Shown: one piece after another, positions 16,354 through 24,680 of the stretch
Layout: every line of letters starts with the position of its first letter
Numbering within the stretch: position 1 is the first letter of the stretch
NCBI RefSeq assembly: GCF_900142105.1
Contig: NZ_FQZS01000010.1
Span: 1-64,000 of the forward strand
From: Lutispora thermophila DSM 19022
Lineage (GTDB): Bacteria > Bacillota > Clostridia > Lutisporales > Lutisporaceae
DNA length: 64,000 bases
Reading direction: 5' to 3'
The notes under the pieces: model-generated
Told to the model about the DNA's origin: nothing
Databases searched by the model: none
What the model saw: only the letters and a program-made list of their open reading frames with translations
Translations under genes and position numbers: made by a program

Positions 16354-16559
16354 AAGAGCAGCTCGGGAGGGTGAGGACGGATTTTATTGAAGCGGCAACG
16401 CTTGAGATATACAGGTTCGTCCCCCCTGCTCTTCTGCCGGATAATATCGGGGAGCTGGATTTTGAGGAATTCATTGCGCTCCTCGCCCGGGCAAGATACA
16501 TCGAAGAGGTTGAGGAGGACATTATTGCGAGGGCTATCTCGAAGGTGTTCTCGGAATAA
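15973..16559 (+). CDS. Tail assembly chaperone, -1 frameshift product (gpGT-like)
   Basis: A second reading frame (-1) is open from the slippery heptamer to the stop at 16559. It continues the chaperone with NEAVEEQLGRVRTDFIEAATLEIYRF and ends ARAISKVFSE. The joined product would have about 195 residues. The downstream part has no ribosome site of its own (its first possible start is the GTG at 16371). Lambda gpG/gpGT and many other tailed phages make the same pair by -1 frameshifting. The frame relation and heptamer are seen directly; that slippage happens is inferred. Confidence 0.75.
16335..16341 (+). promoter_or_regulatory. -1 frameshift slippery heptamer AAATTTA
   Basis: The heptamer has the X XXY YYZ form and lies in the required phase (A AAT TTA). 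It is four codons before the zero-frame stop TAG, and the -1 frame is open on both sides. Confidence 0.75.
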
Positions 16560-16562
16560 AAG

Positions 16563-16591
16563 AGCCGACCTCTTTCATTAAAAGGTCGGCT
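16563..16591 (-). terminator. Terminator of the opposite-strand gene
   Basis: AGCCGACCT pairs with AGGTCGGCT around an 11-base loop. Read on the minus strand, the stem is followed by CTCTTTTATT, so it terminates the minus-strand membrane-protein gene, whose stop codon lies inside the hairpin. On the plus strand there is no good T tract, so late transcription could pass. Confidence 0.65.
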
Positions 16592-16817
16592 TCTGTCCCG
16601 TAATCCATGCTTTATATAATTTGGTCGCGTTCCTTGCAGCCTGGAAGATGTTTTCTTTATCCTTGTCCTTCTGTCTCCCCATCGTGTTTTGATGGCCTAC
16701 CCACAAGGCATAAGGGATTGTGTAGGCCATAAGCGGGACATATACAAGGACGGAGATGGCAGCTCCGGCGCACAGGGCGAATATAAGAACTTTAAGCATC
16801 ACGATTATTAAGGTCAT
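16578..16817 (-). CDS. Small membrane protein on the opposite strand (moron candidate)
   Basis: 79 residues starting MTLIIVMLKVLIFALCAGAA. Two close hydrophobic stretches (about 2-24 and 25-40) are followed by a charged cytosolic-type tail (GRQKDKDKENIFQAARNATK). The ATG at 16817 has a strong ribosome site (AAAGGAGGG) 6 bases before it. Together with Mor-independent features (its own extended -10 promoter and terminator) and the opposite orientation inside the tail operon, it has the signs of a moron, a cargo gene expressed from the prophage. Such genes often encode superinfection-exclusion or host-fitness functions. No family is recognised. Confidence 0.7.
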   Translation of the reverse strand: MTLIIVMLKVLIFALCAGAAISVLVYVPLMAYTIPYALWVGHQNTMGRQKDKDKENIFQAARNATKLYKAWITGQKPTF

Positions 16818-16837
16818 GGAAATCCCTCCTTTGCCTA

Positions 16838-16846
16838 ATTATACCA
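16838..16846 (-). promoter_or_regulatory. Extended -10 promoter of the opposite-strand gene
   Basis: On the minus strand the sequence reads TGGTATAAT, an extended -10 element (TGnTATAAT), about 20 bases before the start codon. The -35 region (TATTTT, 17 bases upstream) is poor, which extended -10 promoters tolerate. It overlaps the ribosome site region of the tape-measure gene on the other strand. Confidence 0.6.
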
Positions 16847-16856
16847 TAAGGAAGGG

Positions 16857-19307
16857 GTGAAAAATAGTTTGAGTTTAGAATCCGTTTTTAAGCTGTCCCT
16901 CATCATGAATATGGTCGACCATCTGACAGGCCCGATGGCCCGAGTACAGTCTTCGGTCGGCGGCTCTGTCTCGAAGCTGGAAAGTATGGAGCAGACCTTC
17001 GGCGACATGACCAAGACTGGGGCCGCAATGGCAGGAATTGGCGCGCAGATTACCGATGCAGCTCTCGCCCCGGTTGCAGCAACATTTGAAACAAGAAGGG
17101 CACTCGGAGAATTAACAGCTATGGGTGTAAAAGACCTAAAGACCCTTGAAAGTGCTGCAAAAGAATTCTCTGATACATGGTCAGGGACGACAAAAGCTGA
17201 ATTCTTATCGGCTGCTATTGACATAAAAGGCGGTATAGACGCCCTCAACGAAGAAGGGATAGCAGCGTATACGGAAATGGCCGGTTTAACCGCTAAAGCT
17301 ACGGGTTCTACAATCGGCGAAATGACCTCTTTGTTTGCTACAGGATACGGGATTTACAAGGATTTTTACTCTGACTTGTCTGACATTGAGTTCGGAGAGA
17401 TTTTTTCGGCTGGCATAGCTCAAGCAATCCTCACATTCAAAGCAAGTGGTTCAAGTATGGCTCAGTCCATCACTGCACTCGGAGCAGCAGCTACGACGGC
17501 GAACGTGCCACTCGAAGAGCAGCTTACTGTCCTTGGTATGCTACAAGCGACAATGTCAGGTTCGGAAGCTGGTACAAAGTACAGGGCTTTTTTAAGAACG
17601 GCTGCCAAAGCGGGTGAAGAGCTCGGACTTTCGTTTTTGGATGCAAACAAGCAATTACGCTCCATGCCTGAAATATTGGGTGTAATGAAGGCGAAATACG
17701 GAGAAACGCTTGATGCTATGGAAAAGCAGGAAATCCAAAAGGCATTCGGTAGCGACGAGGCGGTTGCGTTGATTGACCTTTTATACAGCAAGACAGACGA
17801 CTTGCAGAGCAACATCCTCACTTTATATGACTCTATGGGGAAAGGTACGGAAGTCACTAAAGAGATGGCGTCGGCCATCAATCAAACGGAGCCCGAAAGG
17901 TTTCGTGTTTTACAGCAGCGCATCCAGAATGTAAAAGAGTCCATCGGTAACAGCCTCCTCCCTACTATCAACGAGTTAATGGGGAAAGGTGAGCAAATTC
18001 TCACAAAGGTTGACTCATGGATTGCAAACAACCAAGAGCTTGTCAAAGTTATTATGCTCATAGTACTTGCGCTCGGCGGATTTTTGATGGTGGCCGGGAC
18101 GACGATTACAATCGTTGGTGGCGTGGGCCTTGTGTTCACGAAGACGGCGGGACTTGCTACAGGATTTTACCGTGCGGTAAAAGGAATTCCCGACCTGCTT
18201 GAGACTATTCAAATTAGGGCCTTATATGCAGGTGATAGTCTAAAGAGAGGTTTCGGAGCAGTCAAGACTTTTGCCTCGTCTGCGGTAACTGGTATCAAAA
18301 ATGTCGCTGTCAACATTGCGAGCATGGCGAGGACAGCAGCCATAAACGGGGTCACGGCATTAAAGAACATGGCTCTCGGACTTGTAGGGATGGCAAGACA
18401 GGCAATCACAACTGCGGTGACAGCAATGCCCGGGCTTATTGCCTCGGTATGGAGTTTCACTGCGGCCTTGCTCGCAAATCCTATCACGTGGATTATTGTA
18501 GGTATCGTTGCTTTAGTGGCTGCCATTATCCTGCTCTGGCGAAATTGGGACTCCGTGGTCTCATGGATACAAGGCGTTTGGAACGGTTTCGTCAATGGCA
18601 TCAAAGCCGGGTTTGACTGGATTCGGAATCTCTTCTCAGGAATGCCGACCTGGCTGCAAATAGCAATCGCCGCCTTTATGCCGTTTATAGGAATTCCGAT
18701 GCTCATTATCACGCATTGGGATGCGATTGTCGGGTTCTTTACTAACCTATGGAGCCGGGTCAAGGATGCCTTTGTCAACGGTATCAATGCGGTAAAGAAC
18801 TTCTTCTTAGGGATTCCCGAGTGGTTCAGACAGAGTGGCGCGAAAATCATTGACACACTTGTCGAAGGCATCAAAAGCGCGGCTATGAAACCCGTCGAGG
18901 CGGTAAAAGGCATCTTTCAGAAGGTTAGAAATCTCCTTCCATTCTCGGACGCGAAGGAGGGGCCACTTTCTGAGTTGACACTTTCGGGACAAAGAACAAT
19001 GTCCACGCTGGCTCAGGGTATCGAACAGGGTGCAGACCTTCCGGCTCAGGCAGTAGAGAAAGGGCTCGGAAGAATCGACACGACAGGAGGCCGGGAGCCT
19101 GTCAAAAAGGTCAACCTTAAAGAAATCTCCCGGGAGACAGAAACCTCGGAGACGACCACTGAGAGAGATAAAGGTATCAATATTGATAAGCTACTCTTAA
19201 ACGTGGACTTCTCCAAAATCAAAGAACTCCCACTACTCCTCAAACTCCTCAAAGAGATTGAAGATTACGTCAACAGCAACGGGCTCGTCACTGAAGGGGA
19301 GGGATAA
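16857..19307 (+). CDS. Tail tape measure protein (TP901 type)
   Basis: 816 residues. It sets tail length and is ejected ahead of the DNA. The N-terminal 350 residues fit the TP901 tape-measure core (FETRRALGELTAMGVKDLKTLE, then IAQAILTFKASGSSMAQSI). Membrane-like segments lie at about 395-425 and 540-570 (WIIVGIVALVAAIILLW), followed by tryptophan-rich repeats (NWDSVVSWIQGVWNGFVNGI). The annotated start is GTG at 16857; TTG at 16869 is an alternative with better spacing from AAGGAAGGGG. A long gene directly after the chaperone pair is the rule. Confidence 0.88.
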   Translation: MKNSLSLESVFKLSLIMNMVDHLTGPMARVQSSVGGSVSKLESMEQTFGDMTKTGAAMAGIGAQITDAALAPVAATFETRRALGELTAMGVKDLKTLESAAKEFSDTWSGTTKAEFLSAAIDIKGGIDALNEEGIAAYTEMAGLTAKATGSTIGEMTSLFATGYGIYKDFYSDLSDIEFGEIFSAGIAQAILTFKASGSSMAQSITALGAAATTANVPLEEQLTVLGMLQATMSGSEAGTKYRAFLRTAAKAGEELGLSFLDANKQLRSMPEILGVMKAKYGETLDAMEKQEIQKAFGSDEAVALIDLLYSKTDDLQSNILTLYDSMGKGTEVTKEMASAINQTEPERFRVLQQRIQNVKESIGNSLLPTINELMGKGEQILTKVDSWIANNQELVKVIMLIVLALGGFLMVAGTTITIVGGVGLVFTKTAGLATGFYRAVKGIPDLLETIQIRALYAGDSLKRGFGAVKTFASSAVTGIKNVAVNIASMARTAAINGVTALKNMALGLVGMARQAITTAVTAMPGLIASVWSFTAALLANPITWIIVGIVALVAAIILLWRNWDSVVSWIQGVWNGFVNGIKAGFDWIRNLFSGMPTWLQIAIAAFMPFIGIPMLIITHWDAIVGFFTNLWSRVKDAFVNGINAVKNFFLGIPEWFRQSGAKIIDTLVEGIKSAAMKPVEAVKGIFQKVRNLLPFSDAKEGPLSELTLSGQRTMSTLAQGIEQGADLPAQAVEKGLGRIDTTGGREPVKKVNLKEISRETETSETTTERDKGINIDKLLLNVDFSKIKELPLLLKLLKEIEDYVNSNGLVTEGEG

Positions 19308-19309
19308 TC

Positions 19310-19900
19310 TTGATATTTGTCGATGATAGTTCGATTAAAGTGAGCGGGGTTATACTCCCTGGCCTCGTCAAAAGTATAGAGGTCAAGGATGACGCTCTCA
19401 TTGAAGAACAGACGGTTGAAGGAAGTTCTGTAAAAGCAAAACAGGCCGAAGGGTATGAGGATGCAAAGGTAATGATTGAGCTTATCCTCGAAGATGGCCC
19501 AGACGCCACAAAGAAAGAGAAGCTCGAAAAGATACAAAACCTTTTTAAAAAGGCAGGACAGGAGAAGCCTGTCGTTCATGAAATCATCAATGAACACACG
19601 GCAGCGCGCCGCGTAAAAAAGGTTATTTTCAAGAGCCTCAACTCCAAGGAGGAAAGCAAAAAGGAGCAGCTCACAGTGAGCCTTGAGTTCTGGTCGTACA
19701 ACCCAATGACTATTAAGGCGACGAAATCAAAAGGCGGCAGCTCACAGACGGTCAATTCATCGACGGTAAGCAAACTCGACCCGGCATATCAAAGCTATTT
19801 GAGTGACCGAGGGAAGGCTCCGAAGACAAGTAATTCCCCTGCCGTGGATGACGCGAGCACAACAGCCTATGCGAACAGGCTCGCAAAGATGCCTTACTGA
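19310..19900 (+). CDS. Tail/baseplate protein after the tape measure (Mu gpN position)
   Basis: 196 residues, TTG start at 19310 after GAAGGGGAGGG. The first 150 residues are beta-rich (SSIKVSGVILPGLVKSIEVKDD, then SKKEQLTVSLEFWSYNPMTIK), similar to proteins between tape measure and hub in contractile phages. The tail is low in complexity and Ser-rich. In Mu this position holds gpN, the DNA circularisation protein, which is longer. No diagnostic motif is seen, so the name is positional. Confidence 0.6.
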   Translation: MIFVDDSSIKVSGVILPGLVKSIEVKDDALIEEQTVEGSSVKAKQAEGYEDAKVMIELILEDGPDATKKEKLEKIQNLFKKAGQEKPVVHEIINEHTAARRVKKVIFKSLNSKEESKKEQLTVSLEFWSYNPMTIKATKSKGGSSQTVNSSTVSKLDPAYQSYLSDRGKAPKTSNSPAVDDASTTAYANRLAKMPY

Positions 19901-19916
19901 GGAAGTGATTTTAAGA

Positions 19917-20672
19917 GTGGAAATGGCTGAATTATTCTATCCTGAAATCAGCGTAGAACTCGGGCAATACACCTTTAAAAAAGGTGTTGAAATCGAGGTC
20001 TATTCAAGTAAAGACAGTTACTTTGATTGGGCGAAGGTGAGGTTTACCCGGCAGTTCAAAGAGAAACTCTCTCTTGAGGCCAAAGAAAAGGCCCTCATCC
20101 AGCTCGGTTATAACGGTGTTTTTGATGATGTCTTTGAAGGATATATTACCAAGCCGTATGACAGCGGTGGGTATATGAATGAAATTCTCCTCAAGGACGA
20201 CATGATTCTCCTTGAGGAAACGACCATCAACAACACATTTTTAGATACAACACCGCAGGAGATTCTCTCTTTCTGCCTGGCAAAGGCAGGGGTTCAGAAG
20301 ATGAAGCTTTCGGCGGCAGCGTATCCGGCAAAAGCGCGAGTCCCCATCTTTCAAAAGAATGTCATCTCAGTCATCAACGAGATACACGCAATATGGGGAT
20401 TCGCTGAGAAATTTTTCTTTTCTGGCGGTGTCTTCTATTGGGGAGAGAAGCCAGAGCAGACAAAGATTTTCTCGTTTGAGTACGGGACGAACATCATCGC
20501 ACTCAACAGACCAGGGGGAATATGGGAACTTGAAACGGTTTCCACACCGTTCATCAAGCACTCGCATATAATAAGCGTTTCGCATCCGCAGGTATCCGGC
20601 GAGTTCGAGGTAAAAAAGGTCGTCTTCACTACCAACGAGGCGGGGTTTATTCGCACCTACATCTATTTTTAA
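19917..20672 (+). CDS. Baseplate hub protein (Mu gpP / gp44-like)
   Basis: 251 residues from GTG 19917 (site GAGGAAGTG before it; ATG at 19923 is an alternative). The family trait is the hub fold of T4 gp27 and phage gpD: FYPEISVELGQYTFKKGVEIEVYSS, DWAKVRFTRQFKEKLSL, and FEGYITKP. It is followed by an OB-domain protein, as hub-spike pairs usually are. It is shorter than Mu gpP (379), so part of the hub may be reduced. It anchors the spike at the tail tip. Confidence 0.7.
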   Translation: MEMAELFYPEISVELGQYTFKKGVEIEVYSSKDSYFDWAKVRFTRQFKEKLSLEAKEKALIQLGYNGVFDDVFEGYITKPYDSGGYMNEILLKDDMILLEETTINNTFLDTTPQEILSFCLAKAGVQKMKLSAAAYPAKARVPIFQKNVISVINEIHAIWGFAEKFFFSGGVFYWGEKPEQTKIFSFEYGTNIIALNRPGGIWELETVSTPFIKHSHIISVSHPQVSGEFEVKKVVFTTNEAGFIRTYIYF

Positions 20673-20689
20673 CCGAAGGAGGGAGAGCA

Positions 20690-20974
20690 ATGCTTGAGGA
20701 AATGGTCAAAAGTGTTATTGCAAAGCAGCTCGCCGCCGACTTCCCTCACTTGCAGCTCCCCGGCCTTATGCGCGCAAAGGTCATACGAGCATCATTTAAT
20801 GGTGAGTGGTACGAATACAGTCTCAAGATTCTTGACAAAACGGGCGAGATAGACGAACGCTTCCCGGAGATTCCCGGTGTGTTTTCAAAAATAAATGTTG
20901 AGCCCGGAAAAACCGTCGCGGTCGGACTCCTGTACGGTGAGCTTAACCCGTGCATTATTGGGGAGGTGGTTTGA
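20690..20974 (+). CDS. Small OB-fold baseplate/spike protein (Mu gp45 position)
   Basis: 94 residues with an N-terminal helix (LEEMVKSVIAKQLAADFP) and then five beta strands with GKTVAVGLLYGELNPCIIGE, resembling the OB domain of spike proteins. The triple-helix needle of full gpV/gp45 spikes is absent. It may serve as a plug or adaptor between hub and spike. The ATG follows CGAAGGAGGGAG. Its stop overlaps the next start. Confidence 0.6.
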   Translation: MLEEMVKSVIAKQLAADFPHLQLPGLMRAKVIRASFNGEWYEYSLKILDKTGEIDERFPEIPGVFSKINVEPGKTVAVGLLYGELNPCIIGEVV

Positions 20975-21387
20975 TGGCGGGGTTAAATGATACAGATATC
21001 AAGCTTGACTCTTCGTGGCAACTCACTCAGGCGGCCACTGGTGATGCGCCTATTGTGTCCGGGTTTGACTGTATCATGCAGGACATTAGGCTTGAAGCAA
21101 TGACACAAGCAGGCGAGCTGTTCTATGACGAAGAATGGGGTTGGTCACTTCTTGACTTTGTGCAAAGCGAGGATGATGAACTAACCATTATAGAAGTCAA
21201 AGAGCGCATAAGAGAAAAGCTTGAAAGGAGAGAAATTGTCGACCCCGAGACCATCTCAACCAAGGTAGAGCTTGAGGGTGACGTGCTTAAGGTTCTCACG
21301 ACCTTTTGTTTTATCGGAGATTCTCAGACCTACAGTGTGAGTGTCGCGGTCGACAGGGTGAATGTGGAGGTGATTGAGATTGATTGA
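20974..21387 (+). CDS. Baseplate wedge protein (Mu gp46, gp25-like)
   Basis: 137 residues from ATG 20974 after GGGGAGGTGG; the frame extends further left without a ribosome site. Contains IMQDIRLEAMTQAGELFYDEEWGWSLLDFVQ, the pattern of gp46/DUF2634 proteins related to T4 gp25, and a terminal VSVAVDRVNVEVIEID strand. Wedges of these proteins join the sheath to the baseplate. It overlaps the next gene, the gp47-like protein, which is its usual partner. Confidence 0.75.
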   Translation: MAGLNDTDIKLDSSWQLTQAATGDAPIVSGFDCIMQDIRLEAMTQAGELFYDEEWGWSLLDFVQSEDDELTIIEVKERIREKLERREIVDPETISTKVELEGDVLKVLTTFCFIGDSQTYSVSVAVDRVNVEVIEID

Positions 21388-22510
21388 TGAAAAGATTCTT
21401 GATGAGATTCTTCCTGTCCCGGATATCGAGGAACTCAAGGAGGAGACTGTCTCTCAGCTTAAAAGTGAGGGCTTTGTAATAACGAACTTCAACTCAGGTG
21501 GTATTTTTTACACCCTCTTGATGATTGTTCTCCGCATTCGTATCGAGCTCGTCAAGCTCCTCCGTAGTGTGCTCAATAATATGTTTATCACTCATGCTGA
21601 GGGGATATGGCTTAAACTCAAAGCTGCGGACTTCGGCAAGAAGCAAAAGGAAGCCCTCAAAACGCAGGGGTATGTAACGGTGACAAGAGGAGAAAGTTCG
21701 GAGGCCATCCGCATTGCCAAAGGCCACGTCTTTAAGACCATTAAGGATGTCAACGGCGAAGAGCTCCGCTTCTTTGCTTTACAGGACGCTATTCTTCAGA
21801 AGGGCGCACAAACGGTTAAAGTCCTTGTAGAGGCCGAGCAGGAAGGCTCAAGGTACAATGTACCACCGGGGCAAATAACACGCTCTCTGACGTATTTGGA
21901 GGGCGGCTGCACTGTCTCCAATGATTCAGACTGGATAGTCCGTGAAGGAAGTGACATTGAGGACATCGAGAGTCTCCGGGAGCGTACCCTTCGCTCATGG
22001 TCTGAGCTTGCCACAAGGCCAATCGCCGAAAAGTATAAGAATGTTTGCGAACAGGTTCCGGGTGTGCTCTTTGTCAAGGTGAACGATATGCACCCAAGAG
22101 GTCAAGGGACTGTCGATATTATCGTCACTGGGACGGCGGGAGAAGCGACGGAGGGCCTACTTGCACAGGTGCGGGCCGAGGTCGAGAAGATTCGCGGAAA
22201 CTATGACGACGTACTCGTAAAGAGCTCCACGACCATTGAGCAGCCCGTCTCTGTTATTGTAACCATCCCGGATACAATGGCCGACGACGGCATCGCTGAC
22301 AGCGTGAAGGCCGCTATCTCAGAGCTGCTTCAGATACGGAAAAACCGGGAGCTCAACGAGCTCACTCACGCCGATATTGTCTACGCCGTCAAAAGCAAGG
22401 TTGCATCTGTCCGTAATGTCAAGGTTACGATTCCGAGTGAGGATGTCTTCCTTGAAAGTGATAAGGTCATCATTCTTGGTGAGGTATCGGTGACAGTGGA
22501 AAGGATGTGA
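21380..22510 (+). CDS. Baseplate J-like protein (Mu gp47)
   Basis: 376 residues. The TTG at 21380 has GGAGG 9 bases upstream; the TTG at 21374 is too close to that site. This is the baseplate J family (Mu gp47, P2 gpJ, T4 gp6), the main scaffold of the baseplate wedge. Motifs seen are GIWLKLKAADFGKKQKEA, then EAEQEGSRYNVPPGQI and DIEDIESLRERTLRSW. Length equals Mu gp47 (360). Confidence 0.88.
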   Translation: MIDEKILDEILPVPDIEELKEETVSQLKSEGFVITNFNSGGIFYTLLMIVLRIRIELVKLLRSVLNNMFITHAEGIWLKLKAADFGKKQKEALKTQGYVTVTRGESSEAIRIAKGHVFKTIKDVNGEELRFFALQDAILQKGAQTVKVLVEAEQEGSRYNVPPGQITRSLTYLEGGCTVSNDSDWIVREGSDIEDIESLRERTLRSWSELATRPIAEKYKNVCEQVPGVLFVKVNDMHPRGQGTVDIIVTGTAGEATEGLLAQVRAEVEKIRGNYDDVLVKSSTTIEQPVSVIVTIPDTMADDGIADSVKAAISELLQIRKNRELNELTHADIVYAVKSKVASVRNVKVTIPSEDVFLESDKVIILGEVSVTVERM

Positions 22511-22514
22511 GGCA

Positions 22515-23354
22515 ATGGCGGGGTTTAAGGAATTCGGCGAGTACATGTTTAGCCTCCTCTTTACTCCACTGAGAAAAGGTAAAAAGGCAGCGAATCAGTT
22601 CTATATCTTTTTCAAGGTTGTAGGAAAGTTGTTTGACGATACCAAGAGGGATATTTTCCGGGTACGGGCCGAATCAATGGTCATCAGCGCAAGCGAGGTC
22701 ATGCTCCCAGAACATGGCAAAGACCGGGATATGCCCCGGCTTAAGGGTGAGGATATAGAAGCTTACAGGACACGGCTCTCAATGAAGGCTATTATCGCGG
22801 AGCAAGCTGGTACAAGGGAAGGTGTCCTCCTTGCCCTCAAGGCTCTCGGATATGAACAATCCTACATCGAGCCGTTTTACAAGACAGACCCGGAGAGATG
22901 GGCAGAGTTTATCATTTTCCTTCGGGGTAAAAATCCGAGTGGCATCAACGACATCCGTATCATAGACGCCGAGGTAATGAAGGTCAAGGAAGCAAGTGCA
23001 AAGCCTAATTACGGCGTGGACAGCGGAAACGTCCTTGGAATCCGCTCAATGGGACAATCTGGATTTTCTGGTTATCCTCTTTGTGGGACTGTTGTATGCG
23101 GTATCTTCCCTGTCGCGGTGTGTGTCGGTTATATGGTGGCCTCGGAGGGTGCAGTTCAGTCTCAAAGCAGCGGAGCTATCAAAGAGTATCCTCTAACAGG
23201 TCGGACAATGACTTCAAAGAAGACGTATCATGAGGAGAATTGTTCACTTTATTATGGCTTCAATTCCGTCTCGGAGGTTAAGTCTTCGGCTCATGACGGT
23301 GAAGTGATTTACCCTCTCGCATCAGAGAAAACCATGACGAAAGGAGATGATTGA
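22515..23354 (+). CDS. Baseplate/tail protein (Mu gp48-like)
   Basis: 279 residues. The N-terminal 150 residues (EVMLPEHGKDRDMPRLKGEDIEAYRTRLSM, then EGVLLALKALGYEQSYIEPF) resemble gp48 (DUF2313) and P2 gpI, which link the wedges to the tail fibres. The C-terminal 100 residues are different, with cysteines and small residues (SGYPLCGTVVCGIFPVAVCVGY), and may carry fibre-binding strands. It is followed by short tail genes and the DGR. Confidence 0.7.
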   Translation: MAGFKEFGEYMFSLLFTPLRKGKKAANQFYIFFKVVGKLFDDTKRDIFRVRAESMVISASEVMLPEHGKDRDMPRLKGEDIEAYRTRLSMKAIIAEQAGTREGVLLALKALGYEQSYIEPFYKTDPERWAEFIIFLRGKNPSGINDIRIIDAEVMKVKEASAKPNYGVDSGNVLGIRSMGQSGFSGYPLCGTVVCGIFPVAVCVGYMVASEGAVQSQSSGAIKEYPLTGRTMTSKKTYHEENCSLYYGFNSVSEVKSSAHDGEVIYPLASEKTMTKGDD

Positions 23355-23356
23355 CT

Positions 23357-23680
23357 ATGAAGACATTGACAGATGTCGGCTTAAACAAACAGGCTCAAAG
23401 ATTCGCGGACTCTATACATCATGCAGCGTACAACCTTGATGGAGTTCCACAGACAAGGCCGATTTTCAAGTCTGTTGTCGAGGGAGATATCGTGAGAATT
23501 TACGTCTACTTTGACGACACAGTGGTCGGCAGCGTCTCAAATGTGCAGCTCGTGGACAATGACGGAGATGTGGTTGCGCTGACCGATAGGGTCTTCACAA
23601 AACCACAAAGCAAAGGGCTCTATGTAGCCTTTAAGTACCGTTTTACAGAAATGGAGGTTGAAAGCGTTGAATCCTTATAA
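23357..23680 (+). CDS. Small tail protein of unknown function
   Basis: 107 residues from ATG 23357 after AAAGGAGATG, starting MKTLTDVGLNKQAQRFADS. The rest is beta-rich, with paired strands (GDIVRIYVYFDDTVVGSVSNVQLVDNDGDVVALTD), suggesting a small trimeric or Ig-like tail domain. It overlaps the next gene. It probably connects the baseplate to the receptor-binding proteins. No family recognised. Confidence 0.65.
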   Translation: MKTLTDVGLNKQAQRFADSIHHAAYNLDGVPQTRPIFKSVVEGDIVRIYVYFDDTVVGSVSNVQLVDNDGDVVALTDRVFTKPQSKGLYVAFKYRFTEMEVESVESL

Positions 23681-23978
23681 CAAAGTTGGATGGGTAGACC
23701 ATATTGTTGATGAAGAGACAGGCGAGGTTATTCAGAACGGGACGCCTTTAAGTGCGAACAATCTCGGCCATATGGATGAGGGCATCCAGGCAGTAACCGC
23801 TCAGACTATAGCACAGGATGCCTCTATCGCACAGCTTCAGGCTGAGCTCAAGGTTGTTAAGGATGCGACCTTGAATAATATGACGAACAATGTGTTTCTT
23901 GAGAACTTCAGTTCGCTCAGTAACATTAAGCTCAGCAAAGGCATCTATGACCCGGTGGTGCGAAAAATCTATGTATAA
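23667..23978 (+). CDS. Small tail-fibre-like protein
   Basis: 103 residues from TTG 23667, which has GGAGG 9 bases before it. The beginning NPYNKVGWVDHIVDEETGEVIQ and the segment NGTPLSANNLGHMDEGI occur in structural tail proteins of Firmicutes phages (a TPL.A.NLN/GHMD motif). A coiled coil (DASIAQLQAELKVVKDATL) follows and probably trimerises. Its stop codon overlaps the start of the next gene (ATGTATAA). Confidence 0.65.
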   Translation: MNPYNKVGWVDHIVDEETGEVIQNGTPLSANNLGHMDEGIQAVTAQTIAQDASIAQLQAELKVVKDATLNNMTNNVFLENFSSLSNIKLSKGIYDPVVRKIYV

Positions 23979-24240
23979 GGTGGCCTGCCCAAGGAGAGAG
24001 CTGAGCTGCCTGATAGGAAATTTGTTTAGTGAATTGGTTCCTTTATGCGACGGTGAATGCTCTAACCTCAAGGATGACGACCTCGTTCTATCTGGTATCA
24101 TCATGGGGACAGATAAGAAAGCGACAATCAAATTCACTGACTACGGATTTGAGTATTACGGGGATGTACAAGAGATTGAGAGGTTACGAGGAAAGAGGTG
24201 TTTGATTCGTGGAGCCTTCCATGCTTCAAAAGAAAGCTGA
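23971..24240 (+). CDS. Unknown 89-aa protein directly before avd
   Basis: 89 residues from the ATG at 23971, which overlaps the previous stop codon, so translation is probably coupled. Four cysteines (in VACPRRELSCLIG, PLCDGECSNL, GKRCLIRG) and a central beta-rich part (IKFTDYGFEYYGDVQ). The gene overlaps the avd gene by 32 bases, so it belongs to the same transcript as the DGR. I do not recognise it. It might be a tail gene or a DGR accessory; nothing decides this. Confidence 0.55.
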   Translation: MYKVACPRRELSCLIGNLFSELVPLCDGECSNLKDDDLVLSGIIMGTDKKATIKFTDYGFEYYGDVQEIERLRGKRCLIRGAFHASKES

Positions 24241-24556
24241 AATCTTCCTCGACACGATTTATCCTCTTCTGAGGAACTTTCCGCAGTCCGAGAAGTTTTG
24301 CCTCTGCCAAGAGATAAAACAGGCGTGCTACAGAGTCATCCGAAACACAATGATGTATAGCGCACTCAAGATGGATGACCGCATCCATTATCTCCGGGAA
24401 GTGGACGCAGACCTGAAGCTCCTGCTCATTCATTTCGGGATAGCAAGGAATCAGAAGTACATCACCCAAAAGAAAGCTTATGAGCTGCAAGAAAAAATCT
24501 CCGAACTCGGGCGGATATGCGGCGGCCTAATAAAGGCCCACTACTCGAAGAAATAA
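24209..24556 (+). CDS. avd: DGR accessory protein Avd (four-helix bundle)
   Basis: 115 residues from the GTG at 24209, preceded by GAAAGAGGTG. Avd-type proteins form basic pentameric barrels of four-helix bundles that bind the reverse transcriptase and the template RNA and are needed for mutagenic copying. The sequence is helical throughout and basic, with FLDTIYPLLRNFPQSEKF and CQEIKQACYRVIR in helices one and two and KAYELQEKISELGRICGGL in the last, a pattern I know from the S23/Avd-like family. The location directly before the TR and RT gene is the standard DGR arrangement. Confidence 0.85.
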   Translation: MEPSMLQKKAEIFLDTIYPLLRNFPQSEKFCLCQEIKQACYRVIRNTMMYSALKMDDRIHYLREVDADLKLLLIHFGIARNQKYITQKKAYELQEKISELGRICGGLIKAHYSKK

Positions 24557-24582
24557 CTAACTCACAGGGTTGTCCCTGTATG

Positions 24583-24680
24583 ACCGCCAACCGTGCGATT
24601 CGCGGCTACAATTCGGCCCGCTATTGGAACTACAACACGGCGTCGAATCGCAACGACAACATCGGCTGGCGGCCCGCCCT
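24583..24680 (+). repeat. DGR template repeat (TR)
   Basis: 98 bp between avd and the RT gene, matching the VR at 26456-26556. The first 53 bases or so are identical to VR. In the second half the differences are almost all at template adenines, plus a 3-base gap. It is rich in AAC/AAT codons (as RYWNYNTASNRNDNIGWRPAL if translated in the VR frame), the usual design that lets A mutation reach many amino acids. In that frame it ends with CTG followed by a TAA stop. Confidence 0.93.
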
